In this document: in pieces, positions 25,156 through 33,356 of the stretch
Numbering within the stretch: position 1 is the stretch's first letter
Layout of the letters: each line of letters opens with the position of its first letter
Origin: Gammaproteobacteria bacterium
GTDB taxonomy: Bacteria; Pseudomonadota; Gammaproteobacteria; Steroidobacterales; GCA-2729495
DNA length: 42,216 nucleotides
Assembly (NCBI GenBank): GCA_030066665.1
Contig: JASJBD010000055.1
Span: 1-42,216, forward strand
Direction: 5' to 3'
Made by a program: the position numbers and the translations under genes
The notes under the pieces: model-generated
What the model saw: only the letters and a program-made list of their open reading frames with translations
Databases searched by the model: none
What the model was told of the DNA's origin: nothing

Positions 25156-26148
25156 CTACACATTACTGCGGCGCTTGATGGCCTCCAGAACCGCGGCCTT
25201 GTGCGCCAGACTCACCGGCACGCGCAGTCCGTTCGACAGGGTCAGCCGCAGGGAACGCCCTTTGCGACGGCACTGGTTGATGGCATCCCAACGAACCCAC
25301 CAGGAACGGTGCACCTGGGCGCCGATGTTGCTGTCCAGTTCCTCCAGAGCATCGCGAAACCTGTAGCGCAACATGTCTGATTCGTTGCAGTTCCATATGT
25401 GTATGTAATGCTCGTCGGCCTTGACGGCCAGCAAGGCGCTGTCAGGCTTGAGCCGGCTGTGCTTCATGAAGGTAGGCACCGTCGCAGTGGCGGCAGCACC
25501 TTCCGCGCCGACCATATTCACAGCAGGCGGCGCAGCCTGTTCTGCCGCAGCGCCTGCGACTTGCTCAGTAACCAACGGAGTTGCCTCGCCTGCCGGCGCA
25601 CCGACGATGTGATTGGTGTCAAACCAGCCAACGCCTGTAATCAGGTTGTAACCGTAAACAGCCGCAATCCACACAGGCAGGAAGGGCAGCGAGTAACGCA
25701 ACAGCTCCAGCAGGTAGCCCCACGAGAACGGCTGGATCGCTGCATCTGCCGCAAGTTCCGGGAAGATCGATGCGAAAAACGATGCATGCCCGTAGTAAAA
25801 AACGATCAGCGGCAACCATGCAATCCAGAACGCTGCACAAAGAATTTGCCAGACGCGGGGCCGATAGTCCCTGAGCACACCGGTCAGCCAGCCCGCTACG
25901 AGACCGTTGATCCACCAGGCAACCAGGACCTGGCTGGCGATATATACAAATCCTGGACCGAAGCCGAGCAACGGCGCCGGTGTCATTCCAATCGCTGTCG
26001 CCCAAGCGGCAAAGCCGAACGGCACCAGCAGGAAGAAAACAACGAAATGCAGCACGTGTCCGGCTGGACGCGCGGCTTGCCCGCCGACGAAGCTCGTCTG
26101 CGAATTCCCGCCACCAGCATGATTCGCGTCACGTGAATGCACGTTCAA
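25156..26148 (-). CDS. Membrane-bound LytTR-domain regulator
   Basis: This is a 330-residue one-component regulator. The N-terminal two thirds have four to five transmembrane helices (first at about 33-55). An Ala/Pro-rich linker follows, then a C-terminal LytTR DNA-binding domain (237-330) with LLAVKADEHYIHIW, VHRSWWVRWDAI and LRLTLSNGLRVPVSLAH. The apparent start is TTG at 26148 with no clear ribosome-binding site, so the N-terminus may be shorter. It diverges over 95 bp from a secreted FG-GAP protein gene, a likely target (inference). No sensor kinase is visible nearby. Confidence 0.85.
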   Translation of the reverse strand: MNVHSRDANHAGGGNSQTSFVGGQAARPAGHVLHFVVFFLLVPFGFAAWATAIGMTPAPLLGFGPGFVYIASQVLVAWWINGLVAGWLTGVLRDYRPRVWQILCAAFWIAWLPLIVFYYGHASFFASIFPELAADAAIQPFSWGYLLELLRYSLPFLPVWIAAVYGYNLITGVGWFDTNHIVGAPAGEATPLVTEQVAGAAAEQAAPPAVNMVGAEGAAATATVPTFMKHSRLKPDSALLAVKADEHYIHIWNCNESDMLRYRFRDALEELDSNIGAQVHRSWWVRWDAINQCRRKGRSLRLTLSNGLRVPVSLAHKAAVLEAIKRRSNV

Positions 26149-26159
26149 GAAAGTTCTTG
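26141..26159. promoter_or_regulatory. Candidate LytTR operator (paired 9-mers, palindrome)
   Basis: Two similar 9-mers, ACGTTCAAG and AAGTTCTTG, lie 10 bp apart and contain the palindrome CAAGAA-AG-TTCTTG over the LytTR gene start. The core resembles LytTR sites, but the spacing is half the usual ~21 bp. Autoregulation is a guess. Confidence 0.2.
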
Positions 26160-26243
26160 TTATTTCAGGACATTATTGTTGTCGGGTGACTTAAATTTAG
26201 CCAAGAATCAGTAACTTGGTCAAGCGGGGAGAGGAGAAAAACG

Positions 26244-27623
26244 ATGTCAAATAGAACCAGGCCTCTGCTGGGCACCGCGGCTCTGGTGTTGCTGCCAGTC
26301 CTGCAGGCAGTGGCCAATCCGATGCTGGAACGCACCACAATCGACGACAACCTGACGGGCGCAGCCTTCGTCATCAGCGGCAACGTCCTCCCGGGGCCGT
26401 ACCGTAAGGAACTGGTCGTCTCAGCCTTCGGTGAGTTTACGTTCGGGCCATTTGGGCCTGTGCCGCCCGCGGCCGGCACCGTGAGCATCTATCGCAACAA
26501 CTGGCGGGGCAGATGGTTCCGCAGCACGCCGCTGGAGCGCCTGCAGAACTGGGACCGTATTGAGATTGTGTCACTCGACGACGGCATCACGTTCCCGAAC
26601 CGTCCCACAGTGGCACGCATTAAGGGACTGCGCAAAGACGTCATCGTACCTGGCGGTTATTTCTTCGATTCGTTCATTGGCAACAGTCGCGGCTCCATCA
26701 CTTGGTGGGAGAACAAGGGCTTCAACCCGGATAGGTGGATCCGCCACGACGTCATCACAGGCAGCAACTTCTCTTATCACTCCGTTGCCTATAAGGATTT
26801 CGACGGCGACCATGTCAAGGATATGATGACGGTTGCCGAGGACGCGGGTAACCCCGGTGACCCGGACGACGACCTGGTTGAACTGCAGTTCATCAAAGGT
26901 CTGGGTCGGGGTCGCTTCGCAGCACCGATCAAGGTCGGTGACGGCGGTGGCGCCCTTATTGTCGCTCACGACGTCAACCATGATGGCCTGTTGGATATCG
27001 TGTCGCCGCAGTTTTTCGGACCAGTCGCCACGCAGCCATTCATCCCCGAGGCTGACCGTGGCGCCAGAGTAGCCTCGTATGTCTGGTTCGAGAACAACGG
27101 CGATGGCACCTACAGCAAGTGGGCCATCGGCACGAATCAAGGCCCGGGCTTCACGATCACTCCGGTCAGGAATCTGTTGGGCGATGGCGTGACTCGCTGG
27201 ATCGCGACGAATCACACCAACCCCAACGTGGCGTTCCCGCCGTTCTCGCTGTACCCGGAACCGTCGGTCTACGAGTTCACGCCGGGCGCAAACCCTCGTC
27301 AACTGTGGTCTGTTCGCACACTGAGCGCGCCCGGCGACTTTCCCGTCACCGGCGGTATCGGCCAGGCAGCCCCCGGCGCGGCTGATGCCGGCGACATCAA
27401 CGACGACGGTCGCCTGGATATTGCCGTTGCGGGTGATGGCTCGCGCGCCGTGTACTGGATGGAGCAACAGCCTGACGGGACGTTCATAACGCATCAACTG
27501 CCGGACAGTGATGGTTACGGCCAAAACGGCGGCCCGGTGATCCGTGATCTGAACTTCAGTGGCAGCAAAGAAATCGTATTCAGCAGCTTCGACCAGGACT
27601 CCGTGTCAATCTGGAGTCACTGA
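26244..27623 (+). CDS. Secreted FG-GAP/VCBS repeat protein (second copy type)
   Basis: This is a 459-residue exported protein. A signal peptide (about 1-24) precedes FG-GAP repeats with acidic calcium loops such as DFDGDHVKD, HDVNHDGLLD and DINDDGRLD. Overall layout resembles the protein at 4544, but sequence identity outside the loops is low. Beta-propeller binding is the usual role, and no enzyme motif is seen. The ATG follows GAGAGGAG. It diverges from the LytTR regulator and ends before a strong terminator. Confidence 0.75.
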   Translation: MSNRTRPLLGTAALVLLPVLQAVANPMLERTTIDDNLTGAAFVISGNVLPGPYRKELVVSAFGEFTFGPFGPVPPAAGTVSIYRNNWRGRWFRSTPLERLQNWDRIEIVSLDDGITFPNRPTVARIKGLRKDVIVPGGYFFDSFIGNSRGSITWWENKGFNPDRWIRHDVITGSNFSYHSVAYKDFDGDHVKDMMTVAEDAGNPGDPDDDLVELQFIKGLGRGRFAAPIKVGDGGGALIVAHDVNHDGLLDIVSPQFFGPVATQPFIPEADRGARVASYVWFENNGDGTYSKWAIGTNQGPGFTITPVRNLLGDGVTRWIATNHTNPNVAFPPFSLYPEPSVYEFTPGANPRQLWSVRTLSAPGDFPVTGGIGQAAPGAADAGDINDDGRLDIAVAGDGSRAVYWMEQQPDGTFITHQLPDSDGYGQNGGPVIRDLNFSGSKEIVFSSFDQDSVSIWSH

Positions 27624-27670
27624 GCCTGTCGCTCCGGCGGTGCCGTCTTCGGTGTCGCCATGACAAGAAG

Positions 27671-27712
27671 GACCGGCCGCGGCAAGAACACTGCGGCCGG
27701 TCTTTTGTTTCT
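27671..27712 (+). terminator. Rho-independent terminator after FG-GAP gene
   Basis: A 10-bp stem GACCGGCCGC/GCGGCCGGTC with a 12-nt loop is followed by TTTTGTTTC, 48 bp after the stop. The remaining gap to 27957 holds an inverted repeat but no supported gene. Confidence 0.85.
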
Positions 27713-27860
27713 CGCACGCGCCGTGGACGAAGCCCCCTTCCAGGGCGTGCTGACTGAAGATCAGAGAAGCATGATCCCGATGACGAGCGCCGACCTCGCC
27801 ATCCTGACCATGAGCTGTGTCGATAACCCGATGTGCTATGGCAAGATCCATCACGTCAGG

Positions 27861-27900
27861 GACGAATCACTGGTCGTTCTTTCCCGATCAGTGATTCGTC
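27861..27900. repeat. Perfect 12-bp inverted repeat
   Basis: GACGAATCACTG (27861-27872) and its exact complement CAGTGATTCGTC (27889-27900) enclose 16 nt. There is no T-run on either side, so it is not an obvious terminator. It lies between the FG-GAP terminator and the end of the DUF2807 gene. Confidence 0.7.
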
Positions 27901-27956
27901 CGGATAGTCGGACGATAGTTGTCTGTCGTCAAGCAATTCTGCTTGCCGGATTTACC

Positions 27957-28658
27957 TTACGGGTTAGTAATCGATCCATCGCCCGCCGTCGAAGACTGAA
28001 CGCTGACGTCGGATCCCAAATAGGACAGATGTGCCGAGCCGGAAACTGCCGCAGTCAGGGTGCCACCGACCATCATGTTGATGATTGCAAGACTCGAGCC
28101 AGCCAATTCCACATTCGCGGCCGCTAACGGCGGCAGGGTTTCCAACAATAGTTGACTCGAACCGTTGAGTCTTGCGGAGACGAAATCGAAACGACTGGTC
28201 GCATCCTCGAGGACCGAATTGCCCGACAGCGTGACTTCGAGGAAGGATTGATCGAACCCGGCCATTGCCACGACCGCAGAGTTGCTCAGCTCGATCCCGT
28301 TAAGCAATGGAAGCGTGACCACCGCCGTCATCGTGTCGGCGCGAATATCGCCGGTGAAATCCCGGCTGATGCCGATCTCAAGGCGTACACCGTTGCGGAC
28401 GACGTCGACCAAGTCCGCGATGTCTTCGTCCATCGTCACGCTGACCTTGAACGAGTCACCCATCTGCACAATCACGTCGAATGAGTTTCGCACAGAGATT
28501 TCGGAGAAGTTATCGACCGGGTACTCGACGGTCTCGACGGCTGCGACGTCGGGCACCGGGGCGGCTCCACCGCCTCCGCCTCCGCCACTGCCGCCGCAGG
28601 CGGAAAGGCCGGAGATCAACACGATGGTGAAAGCAAATCTTTCGGCTGTTTGCTGCAT
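27957..28658 (-). CDS. DUF2807 (GIN-domain) lipoprotein
   Basis: This is a 233-residue lipoprotein with lipobox LSAC (Cys21) followed by a Gly-rich linker. The rest is a GIN/DUF2807-type beta-helical domain: FSEISVRNSFDVIVQMGDS, then repeating turns such as GIELSNSAVVAMAGF and LNGSSQLLLE. Such domains are head-like surface or periplasmic modules. The ATG at 28658 follows GGAGG. An in-frame upstream extension lacks a lipoprotein signal at its N-terminus and was rejected. It diverges from the CadC-like regulator over 160 bp, which may control it. Confidence 0.75.
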   Translation of the reverse strand: MQQTAERFAFTIVLISGLSACGGSGGGGGGGAAPVPDVAAVETVEYPVDNFSEISVRNSFDVIVQMGDSFKVSVTMDEDIADLVDVVRNGVRLEIGISRDFTGDIRADTMTAVVTLPLLNGIELSNSAVVAMAGFDQSFLEVTLSGNSVLEDATSRFDFVSARLNGSSQLLLETLPPLAAANVELAGSSLAIINMMVGGTLTAAVSGSAHLSYLGSDVSVQSSTAGDGSITNP

Positions 28659-28818
28659 AACACCCTCCTCATCGGGTGAATTGCCTTGGAGTGGCTCCAC
28701 CGTAGCCGGGGGTCAGCAGCGCTTGCCTGAAAGCCTGGCCAAGATTTGCAAAAGGTTTCGTGAAGATTGATTGGGCACGTGTAAAATCAGTGACTTGCCG
28801 TCTGATGTGCCTGAAGCA

Positions 28819-30744
28819 ATGGCGACACAAGACCCTGAATCTCCGGAGCGTTACCAGATCGGCGATCTGACGCTGGAAGTCGATACGTTTCGAGTGTTGC
28901 GTGACGGGCAGGAAGTCTCCCTGCCCAAGCTCTCCTACCAGCTACTGACCGTACTGGCCCGCCATGCACCCGAGGTCGTGACGATCGACACCCTGATGGA
29001 CGAGGTCTGGCCGGGCCTGGTTGTGAATCCCGAGACGGTTACGCAGCGCGTCAAACTGGTCCGCGATGCGATCGGCGATGACAGCAAACACCCCAGTTAC
29101 ATTGCGTTGGTGCGTGGTCGTGGCTACCGGCTGATACCACCCGCGGAACAGATCGGGATGCCGCAGGCGGAGCGTCATGGCTCAAATCCGATCGCGCCTC
29201 AGAGTCGCCGGCCGATCGCGACGATACTGCTGCTCACTATTGCTCTGGTCGCCATCCTCGCTGTTTATTCGATTACCAATCAGCCGGCCGTCCAGCGCAT
29301 TGAGACGCGAACAACGCCTTCGCCAAATTCGGTGGCCGTTTTGCCATTTGCCAACCTCAGCCCGAATCCGGACGACGCGTTTTTCGCCGCCGGCATGCAC
29401 GAGGAGGTCATCAACGCACTCGCGAATTTGCGCGACGTCCACGTTATTGCGAGAACCTCGATGCTGCAGTTCGCCGGTAGCGATATGACCATTAGCGAGA
29501 TCGCTGACCAACTCAACGTCGAGTCGGTCATGGAAGGCAGTATTCGGTATGCGGACCAGCGAGTCAGAGTTGTCGCGCAGCTGATTGATCCGGCTTCCGG
29601 CGGTCACTTGTGGTCCCAGGCCTACGAACGCGACCTGGCCGACATTTTTGCTATCCAGTCCGATATTGCGAGCCGGATCGCCACGGCGCTGGAAGCCGAA
29701 CTGTCTCCTGTAGAACAACGTCGGATCGCGCGCGCACCCACCGAATCACCGGAGGCATTCACGTATTTTCTGCAGGCCCAGGCGATCATGAAAGAGGGCG
29801 CTACCGCAGTCAGCGAATCAGCAGCTAAACGCGCCGACATCCAGTCATACCTTGATCAAGCCATTGCTCTGGACCCGGATTTCGCGTCCGCCTATGCGCA
29901 AAAGGCCTATGTTTTCTCATGGTCTCTGGCGTTTGATGAGAATCCGCCAAAGCGCAGCGCCGAGCTCGAGGCGCTGATAACGAAACACGCACAGACAGCC
30001 TTGGCCCTGGACCCGACACTGGGACTTGCGCACACGGCACTCGCCAGGCTGCATCAACTCCATTGGCGCTGGCCGGAGACACGTACGGCATTCGAACGCG
30101 CGCTCGAATTGAATCCTAATGACCCGTACACATTGAACTACTATGCGTGGTTTCGCATGTACATGGGTGAATATGCCGAAGCTATTGAGTCGGCGCGACG
30201 TGCGCTGGAATATGACCCTTACAACGCCCTCGCGTACGATACGCTCGCAACCGCCTACGTGTTTGCAAGGGATTTCGACGCGGCTGCCGAGACTGCCGGC
30301 AAGGGCATTGAAATCAGACCCGCACTAGGCATTACGTACTTGCGTTTGGCTATTGCCGAAGCCGGGCGCGGTAACCGGGCTGAAGCGCAGAACGCACTCG
30401 AGGTCCTCGAGCGGTTACTCCCCGATGATGTGTTTCCGGGCCTCCTGGCCAATCTCGCTTACGCTTATTCGCGAATCGGACAGCTGGATGACGCCGAACG
30501 TATTGTCGCGGATGTCGGACAAATGCTGCCGGCTCGCTACATTCAGCCCGCCGCGCGTGCCTGGCTTGAACTCGCAACCGGTAATAGTGGCGGGGCAATC
30601 GACCGGCTTCGCTCGGCGCTCGATCTACGTGCGGCGGGAGACGTCTATCCTCTGGTATCGATTAGGGTCAACGTTTGGCGGGATCCCATTTTGGAAGAAC
30701 CCGAGTTTGTGGCGATCCGGGATGAACTTAGTTTCTCGGACTGA
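28819..30744 (+). CDS. CadC-like winged-helix regulator with TolB/FlgO-like and TPR domains
   Basis: This is a 641-residue membrane-spanning regulator. Residues ~15-105 form an OmpR/CadC-type winged helix (LTLEVDTFRVLRDGQ, then VTQRVKLVRDAIGDD and YIALVRGRGYRLI). One transmembrane helix (ATILLLTIALVAILAVYSIT) follows. A periplasmic TolB/FlgO-like domain comes next (SVAVLPFANLSPNPDDAFFA, then GHLWSQAYERDLADIFAIQ), and then several TPR repeats to the C-terminus (e.g. ALDPTLGLAHTALARLHQL). The ATG at 28819 is preferred; a TTG start at 28771 is possible. Signals sensed outside are probably transmitted directly to DNA. The divergent DUF2807 gene is a candidate target. Confidence 0.82.
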   Translation: MATQDPESPERYQIGDLTLEVDTFRVLRDGQEVSLPKLSYQLLTVLARHAPEVVTIDTLMDEVWPGLVVNPETVTQRVKLVRDAIGDDSKHPSYIALVRGRGYRLIPPAEQIGMPQAERHGSNPIAPQSRRPIATILLLTIALVAILAVYSITNQPAVQRIETRTTPSPNSVAVLPFANLSPNPDDAFFAAGMHEEVINALANLRDVHVIARTSMLQFAGSDMTISEIADQLNVESVMEGSIRYADQRVRVVAQLIDPASGGHLWSQAYERDLADIFAIQSDIASRIATALEAELSPVEQRRIARAPTESPEAFTYFLQAQAIMKEGATAVSESAAKRADIQSYLDQAIALDPDFASAYAQKAYVFSWSLAFDENPPKRSAELEALITKHAQTALALDPTLGLAHTALARLHQLHWRWPETRTAFERALELNPNDPYTLNYYAWFRMYMGEYAEAIESARRALEYDPYNALAYDTLATAYVFARDFDAAAETAGKGIEIRPALGITYLRLAIAEAGRGNRAEAQNALEVLERLLPDDVFPGLLANLAYAYSRIGQLDDAERIVADVGQMLPARYIQPAARAWLELATGNSGGAIDRLRSALDLRAAGDVYPLVSIRVNVWRDPILEEPEFVAIRDELSFSD

Positions 30745-30754
30745 CTCGCCAAAT

Positions 30755-31098
30755 CTAGACGCCCAGGTCGTCCAGCAGGTCGTCGATTCGTTCCAGTGCG
30801 CCCGGCATGTCGTCCTGGAAGATGCGTTTTGAATTGCCGGGGTGACCGCGGGACCACCCTCCTCCTGTAGCTGCGGCGTTGCGTCGATGGCGATCTTCGA
30901 AGTCTTGCCGGGCACGGCCTGGGATGGCTCGAGCGGAATGCCTTTGGCGTCCTCGATAATGCGTGCGGCCGGATGCTGTTGCCAGCGCGCACCGAGCGTC
31001 TGCCACTCTTCGTCCAGCCGGTAGGGTGAGACTTCGCGATCCACGACGCTGACAAACAGCAGATGAAGACAAAGCTGGCCGAGATCGACAAAGATCAT
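30755..31098 (-). pseudogene. Frameshifted gene remnant, unknown family
   Basis: On the minus strand one frame from 31098 reads protein-like (VVDREVSPYRLDEEWQTLG, then IIEDAKGIPLEPSQAVPG) with GC-rich third positions until about 30830. The signal then continues in the next frame as KRIFQDDMPGALERIDDLLD and stops at 30755. The switch lies at a short A-run (CAATTCAAAAC). This pattern suggests a single-base frameshift in a former gene of at least 115 residues whose 5' part is lost, or a sequencing error. No family is recognised. Confidence 0.35.
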
Positions 31099-31538
31099 TG
31101 GGAGGAAGAGTTTGTTTCAGAGTGATCGTGCGCCTAACAAGTGCAGCCAGCGGACGTATTACGACCCACTACAGCGCTGCGGAGATCGGCAATCCGATCG
31201 CTGCCGCGAACCGTATCAGGTCTTCCCGAAAAGCTCCCGACCTTACAATCCTGAACTTGCAGAGGAAGAAGGTAAGAGCGTGAATGAAATGGTGGTGATG
31301 GGTGGACTTCAAATGACGCTGTCTGTCTGAGCCTGCGCGGCAGGCTCGGAAAGACATCTAGCGGAATTTGTGCGAAGCAAGACCGAAGGTCTTGCGAAGC
31401 TAACCACTGACCTCAGCATTATGAGGACTGACACGAATCGTAAGTAATTGTTTTCATTTTAACCATTCGTGGGCGCCCGTTAGCTCTTTCAATTACTTGC
31501 GGTAACCGGTGATAACCAAGTCCGACAAAAGTCCGACA
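31099..31538. other. Hairpin-rich non-coding stretch
   Basis: No supported gene. Two perfect hairpins stand close together: GAGCCTG-CGCGG-CAGGCTC (31329-31347) and GCAAGACC-GAA-GGTCTTGC (31377-31395). A 9-bp inverted repeat AAGTAATTG/CAATTACTT (31442-31450, 31490-31498) brackets a GGGCGCCC palindrome. A direct repeat AGTCCGAC occurs at 31519 and 31530, immediately before the TerS-like gene. It could be a junction of an integrated element or the leader of the TerS-like gene. Confidence 0.45.
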
Positions 31539-32150
31539 ATGGCAATCCGCACAAACAATTCAGCCATCGACTGGACAGATATCCGCCGCCGCTGGCAGCG
31601 TGGCGAGAGCGCCTACGCGATCAGCCAGAGCCTCGGCGGTAACCCTACCCGTCAGCGGATCAGCCGTAAGGCGGCGGCAGAACGATGGCGTGATGGTGCT
31701 TTGGGAATTGTTTCCGAAACGCACATTAATCCCCCACTACGCAGCCCGACCAAGGACACACCGGCTAAGCGGGAGCGGGTACTGGATATCCTGGCACAGG
31801 GCGGCACGTACCGGCTTGCTGCGAAGTCTGTGGCCGTGCATGAGACCACTTTGCTGACATGGCGCAAGGATGACCCTGAGTTTGCTAAACGCTGCGAGCA
31901 GGCTCAGGCAGACTTCTGTATGGAGCAGCTGAGCAAGGTGCGGCAATCGAAGGACACGAAGGACGCCAGATTTCTGTTGCAGCACCATCCGGTCACAAGG
32001 GAAGACTATCGAGATAATCGAGATGGCAAATCCCAGTTGAATATCGTCATCCGGGTACCGCGCTGTGAGACTGACCTGTCGATCATGGGTTTGATTGAGG
32101 GTGAGGCGGCGAATCGACTTCCAGTGCTCTGCGCGTCTGTGAGCACGTAA
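31539..32150 (+). CDS. Phage terminase small-subunit-like protein (orphan)
   Basis: This is a 203-residue hydrophilic protein. A basic N-terminal helix-turn-helix-like part (WTDIRRRWQRGESAYAISQS) is followed by KRERVLDILAQGGTYRLAAK, then LTWRKDDPEFAKRCEQAQAD and ARFLLQHHPVTREDY. This order matches DNA-binding small terminase subunits that recognise phage DNA for packaging. The ATG at 31539 or a GTG at 31509 are possible starts; neither has a good ribosome-binding site. No large terminase, portal or other phage gene follows, so it is probably a relic or a domesticated DNA-binding protein. Confidence 0.55.
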   Translation: MAIRTNNSAIDWTDIRRRWQRGESAYAISQSLGGNPTRQRISRKAAAERWRDGALGIVSETHINPPLRSPTKDTPAKRERVLDILAQGGTYRLAAKSVAVHETTLLTWRKDDPEFAKRCEQAQADFCMEQLSKVRQSKDTKDARFLLQHHPVTREDYRDNRDGKSQLNIVIRVPRCETDLSIMGLIEGEAANRLPVLCASVST

Positions 32151-32560
32151 CTGGTCGCATGCGAAATCGAAGGTTTCTAGGCGAGGCTGCGATCAAAATA
32201 CCCAAGTGCAGCTGATTTGCCTGAATTGGCATCAAGGTGGGAAATAGCGGATATCCAATTGCCTCAGTTGCAACCAGTTATCAGTAGCTTGCGGTACGAA
32301 CTTCATGTAAGCGCCGGGTGGGAATCCGGGTAATCGGCTGAACCCCGCATGGGTATGCGGTATATAACATATATCAGTTTCTCCGTCTTTCGTGAAAATG
32401 GACCCGAAGTGGGGAAAATAGGGCGCACGAAAAAACCGAAACCGGAGTCGCAATATAGATCCACGTAGTGCGTATATGAGTAAGTGCCGGCCTAGGAGAA
32501 AAAAGAAAAAGAAACTCTGCCGAATTTATCGACATGCCCGGTGGTTACAGGTCCTCATCT
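32151..32560. other. AT-richer stretch without supported gene
   Basis: No convincing gene. There is a hairpin CCGCAT-GGGT-ATGCGG (32345-32360) followed by TATATAACATATAT, which could be a promoter-like AT-rich box or a weak terminator, and an A-rich purine run near 32497-32515. Confidence 0.4.
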
Positions 32561-32770
32561 CTATTCATCATCGCGCCGCTTCGATGAAACAAATGCTCCC
32601 AACAAGACCATGATCGGTACGACTCCCCACCAAAATCCATACCAAAGGAAATCCGACAACCAGAAATCAGGGAAAAAGTAGTGGGGCAGGATTGCAGCAG
32701 CAGCAATTGCCGCGGCCACTAGCGCGCCCGCAAGCTCTCTGGCACCTACATTGTGTGAGCCTTTGCTCAC
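32561..32770 (-). CDS. Small two-helix membrane protein
   Basis: This is a 69-residue protein with two hydrophobic helices (ELAGALVAAAIAAAAILPHY and YGFWWGVVPIMVLLGAFV) separated by an aromatic loop, with a charged C-terminus (SSKRRDDE). The GTG start at 32770 follows AGAGAGG at a good distance. It lies just downstream of another small membrane protein on the same strand (23 bp apart), so the two probably form a unit. Family unknown. Confidence 0.5.
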   Translation of the reverse strand: MSKGSHNVGARELAGALVAAAIAAAAILPHYFFPDFWLSDFLWYGFWWGVVPIMVLLGAFVSSKRRDDE

Positions 32771-32793
32771 AAGTCCTCTCTACGCTCAGGCAA

Positions 32794-33075
32794 TCAAAAG
32801 CGTTCGCCAAGTTCAAGACCATTGGGTAGGTTGACGATGAAGGCGGTCACCGCCGCTAGGATGCCTATTGCCAGACTGACTAATACAAGGACGTTCTCCA
32901 TCGTCAGTCTGTCATTCAGCTCCGAATCTCTATAGATACACCTATTTGCCTTGCCATAAATTCCGTAAGTAATACCACCTATAAGCAGTATGGCAATCCA
33001 ATGAATAAACCATGCGGCGAAGAAGACATTACGGCGAGTGGTGCTATTGAAGGGCATTGTCCAACCAAGGGTCAT
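32794..33075 (-). CDS. Small two-helix membrane protein
   Basis: This is a 93-residue protein with two hydrophobic helices (FFAAWFIHWIAILLIGGITY and NVLVLVSLAIGILAAVTAFI) joined by a charged loop. The ATG at 33075 is chosen, with 33057 as an alternative. The frame stays open further upstream to 33351, but that part lacks membrane or protein-like character and has no good start. Function unknown. It is paired with the 69-residue protein downstream. Confidence 0.45.
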   Translation of the reverse strand: MTLGWTMPFNSTTRRNVFFAAWFIHWIAILLIGGITYGIYGKANRCIYRDSELNDRLTMENVLVLVSLAIGILAAVTAFIVNLPNGLELGERF

Positions 33076-33356
33076 GCCCTGACGGGCCAAAGCCAAGCTA
33101 TCAGTGCAGTCGGAACATCGCTTCTGAGCCTTCCGGCGGTTCCTGTAGTACGCCCGTGACTGCCCCTTGCCGATAGCCCCACGGCAGTAGACTGTGAGAA
33201 CCGACCATCGCGAATAGAGCGATAATACGAGAAGGCCTATCCTACGTTGGACGATCAATGCTAATTTTTGTGCGGTGACCTCCTTAAGGACCCGCAGAAA
33301 ACCAAGAATCGACAGTCGCGATTGGTCCGCACTAATTTGACGTGGAGTCAACCTCT

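Noticed and set aside
26571-27524. Minus-strand frame of 317 codons opposite the FG-GAP gene
   Set aside because: Arg/Val/Asp-rich antisense shadow of calcium-loop codons.
27660-28127. Plus-strand frame starting near the FG-GAP terminator
   Set aside because: It begins beside the terminator stem, and the protein is not family-like. Its 3' part overlaps the DUF2807 gene.
31130-31140. GCCTAACAA resembling half of an integron attC site
   Set aside because: No matching GTTRRRY partner within about 130 bp and no integrase in the window.
32232-32453. Minus-strand frame of 73 codons
   Set aside because: TTG start without a ribosome-binding site, aromatic- and Pro-rich, no family resemblance.
32476-32613. 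Short plus-strand frame encoding a Lys/Arg-rich 45-residue peptide
   Set aside because: It is driven by a purine run, has no start signal and overlaps the end of the small membrane gene on the other strand.
33076-33351. Upstream extension of the small two-helix membrane protein
   Set aside because: The frame is open but lacks membrane or family character and has no good start signal; the protein is better started at 33075 or 33057.
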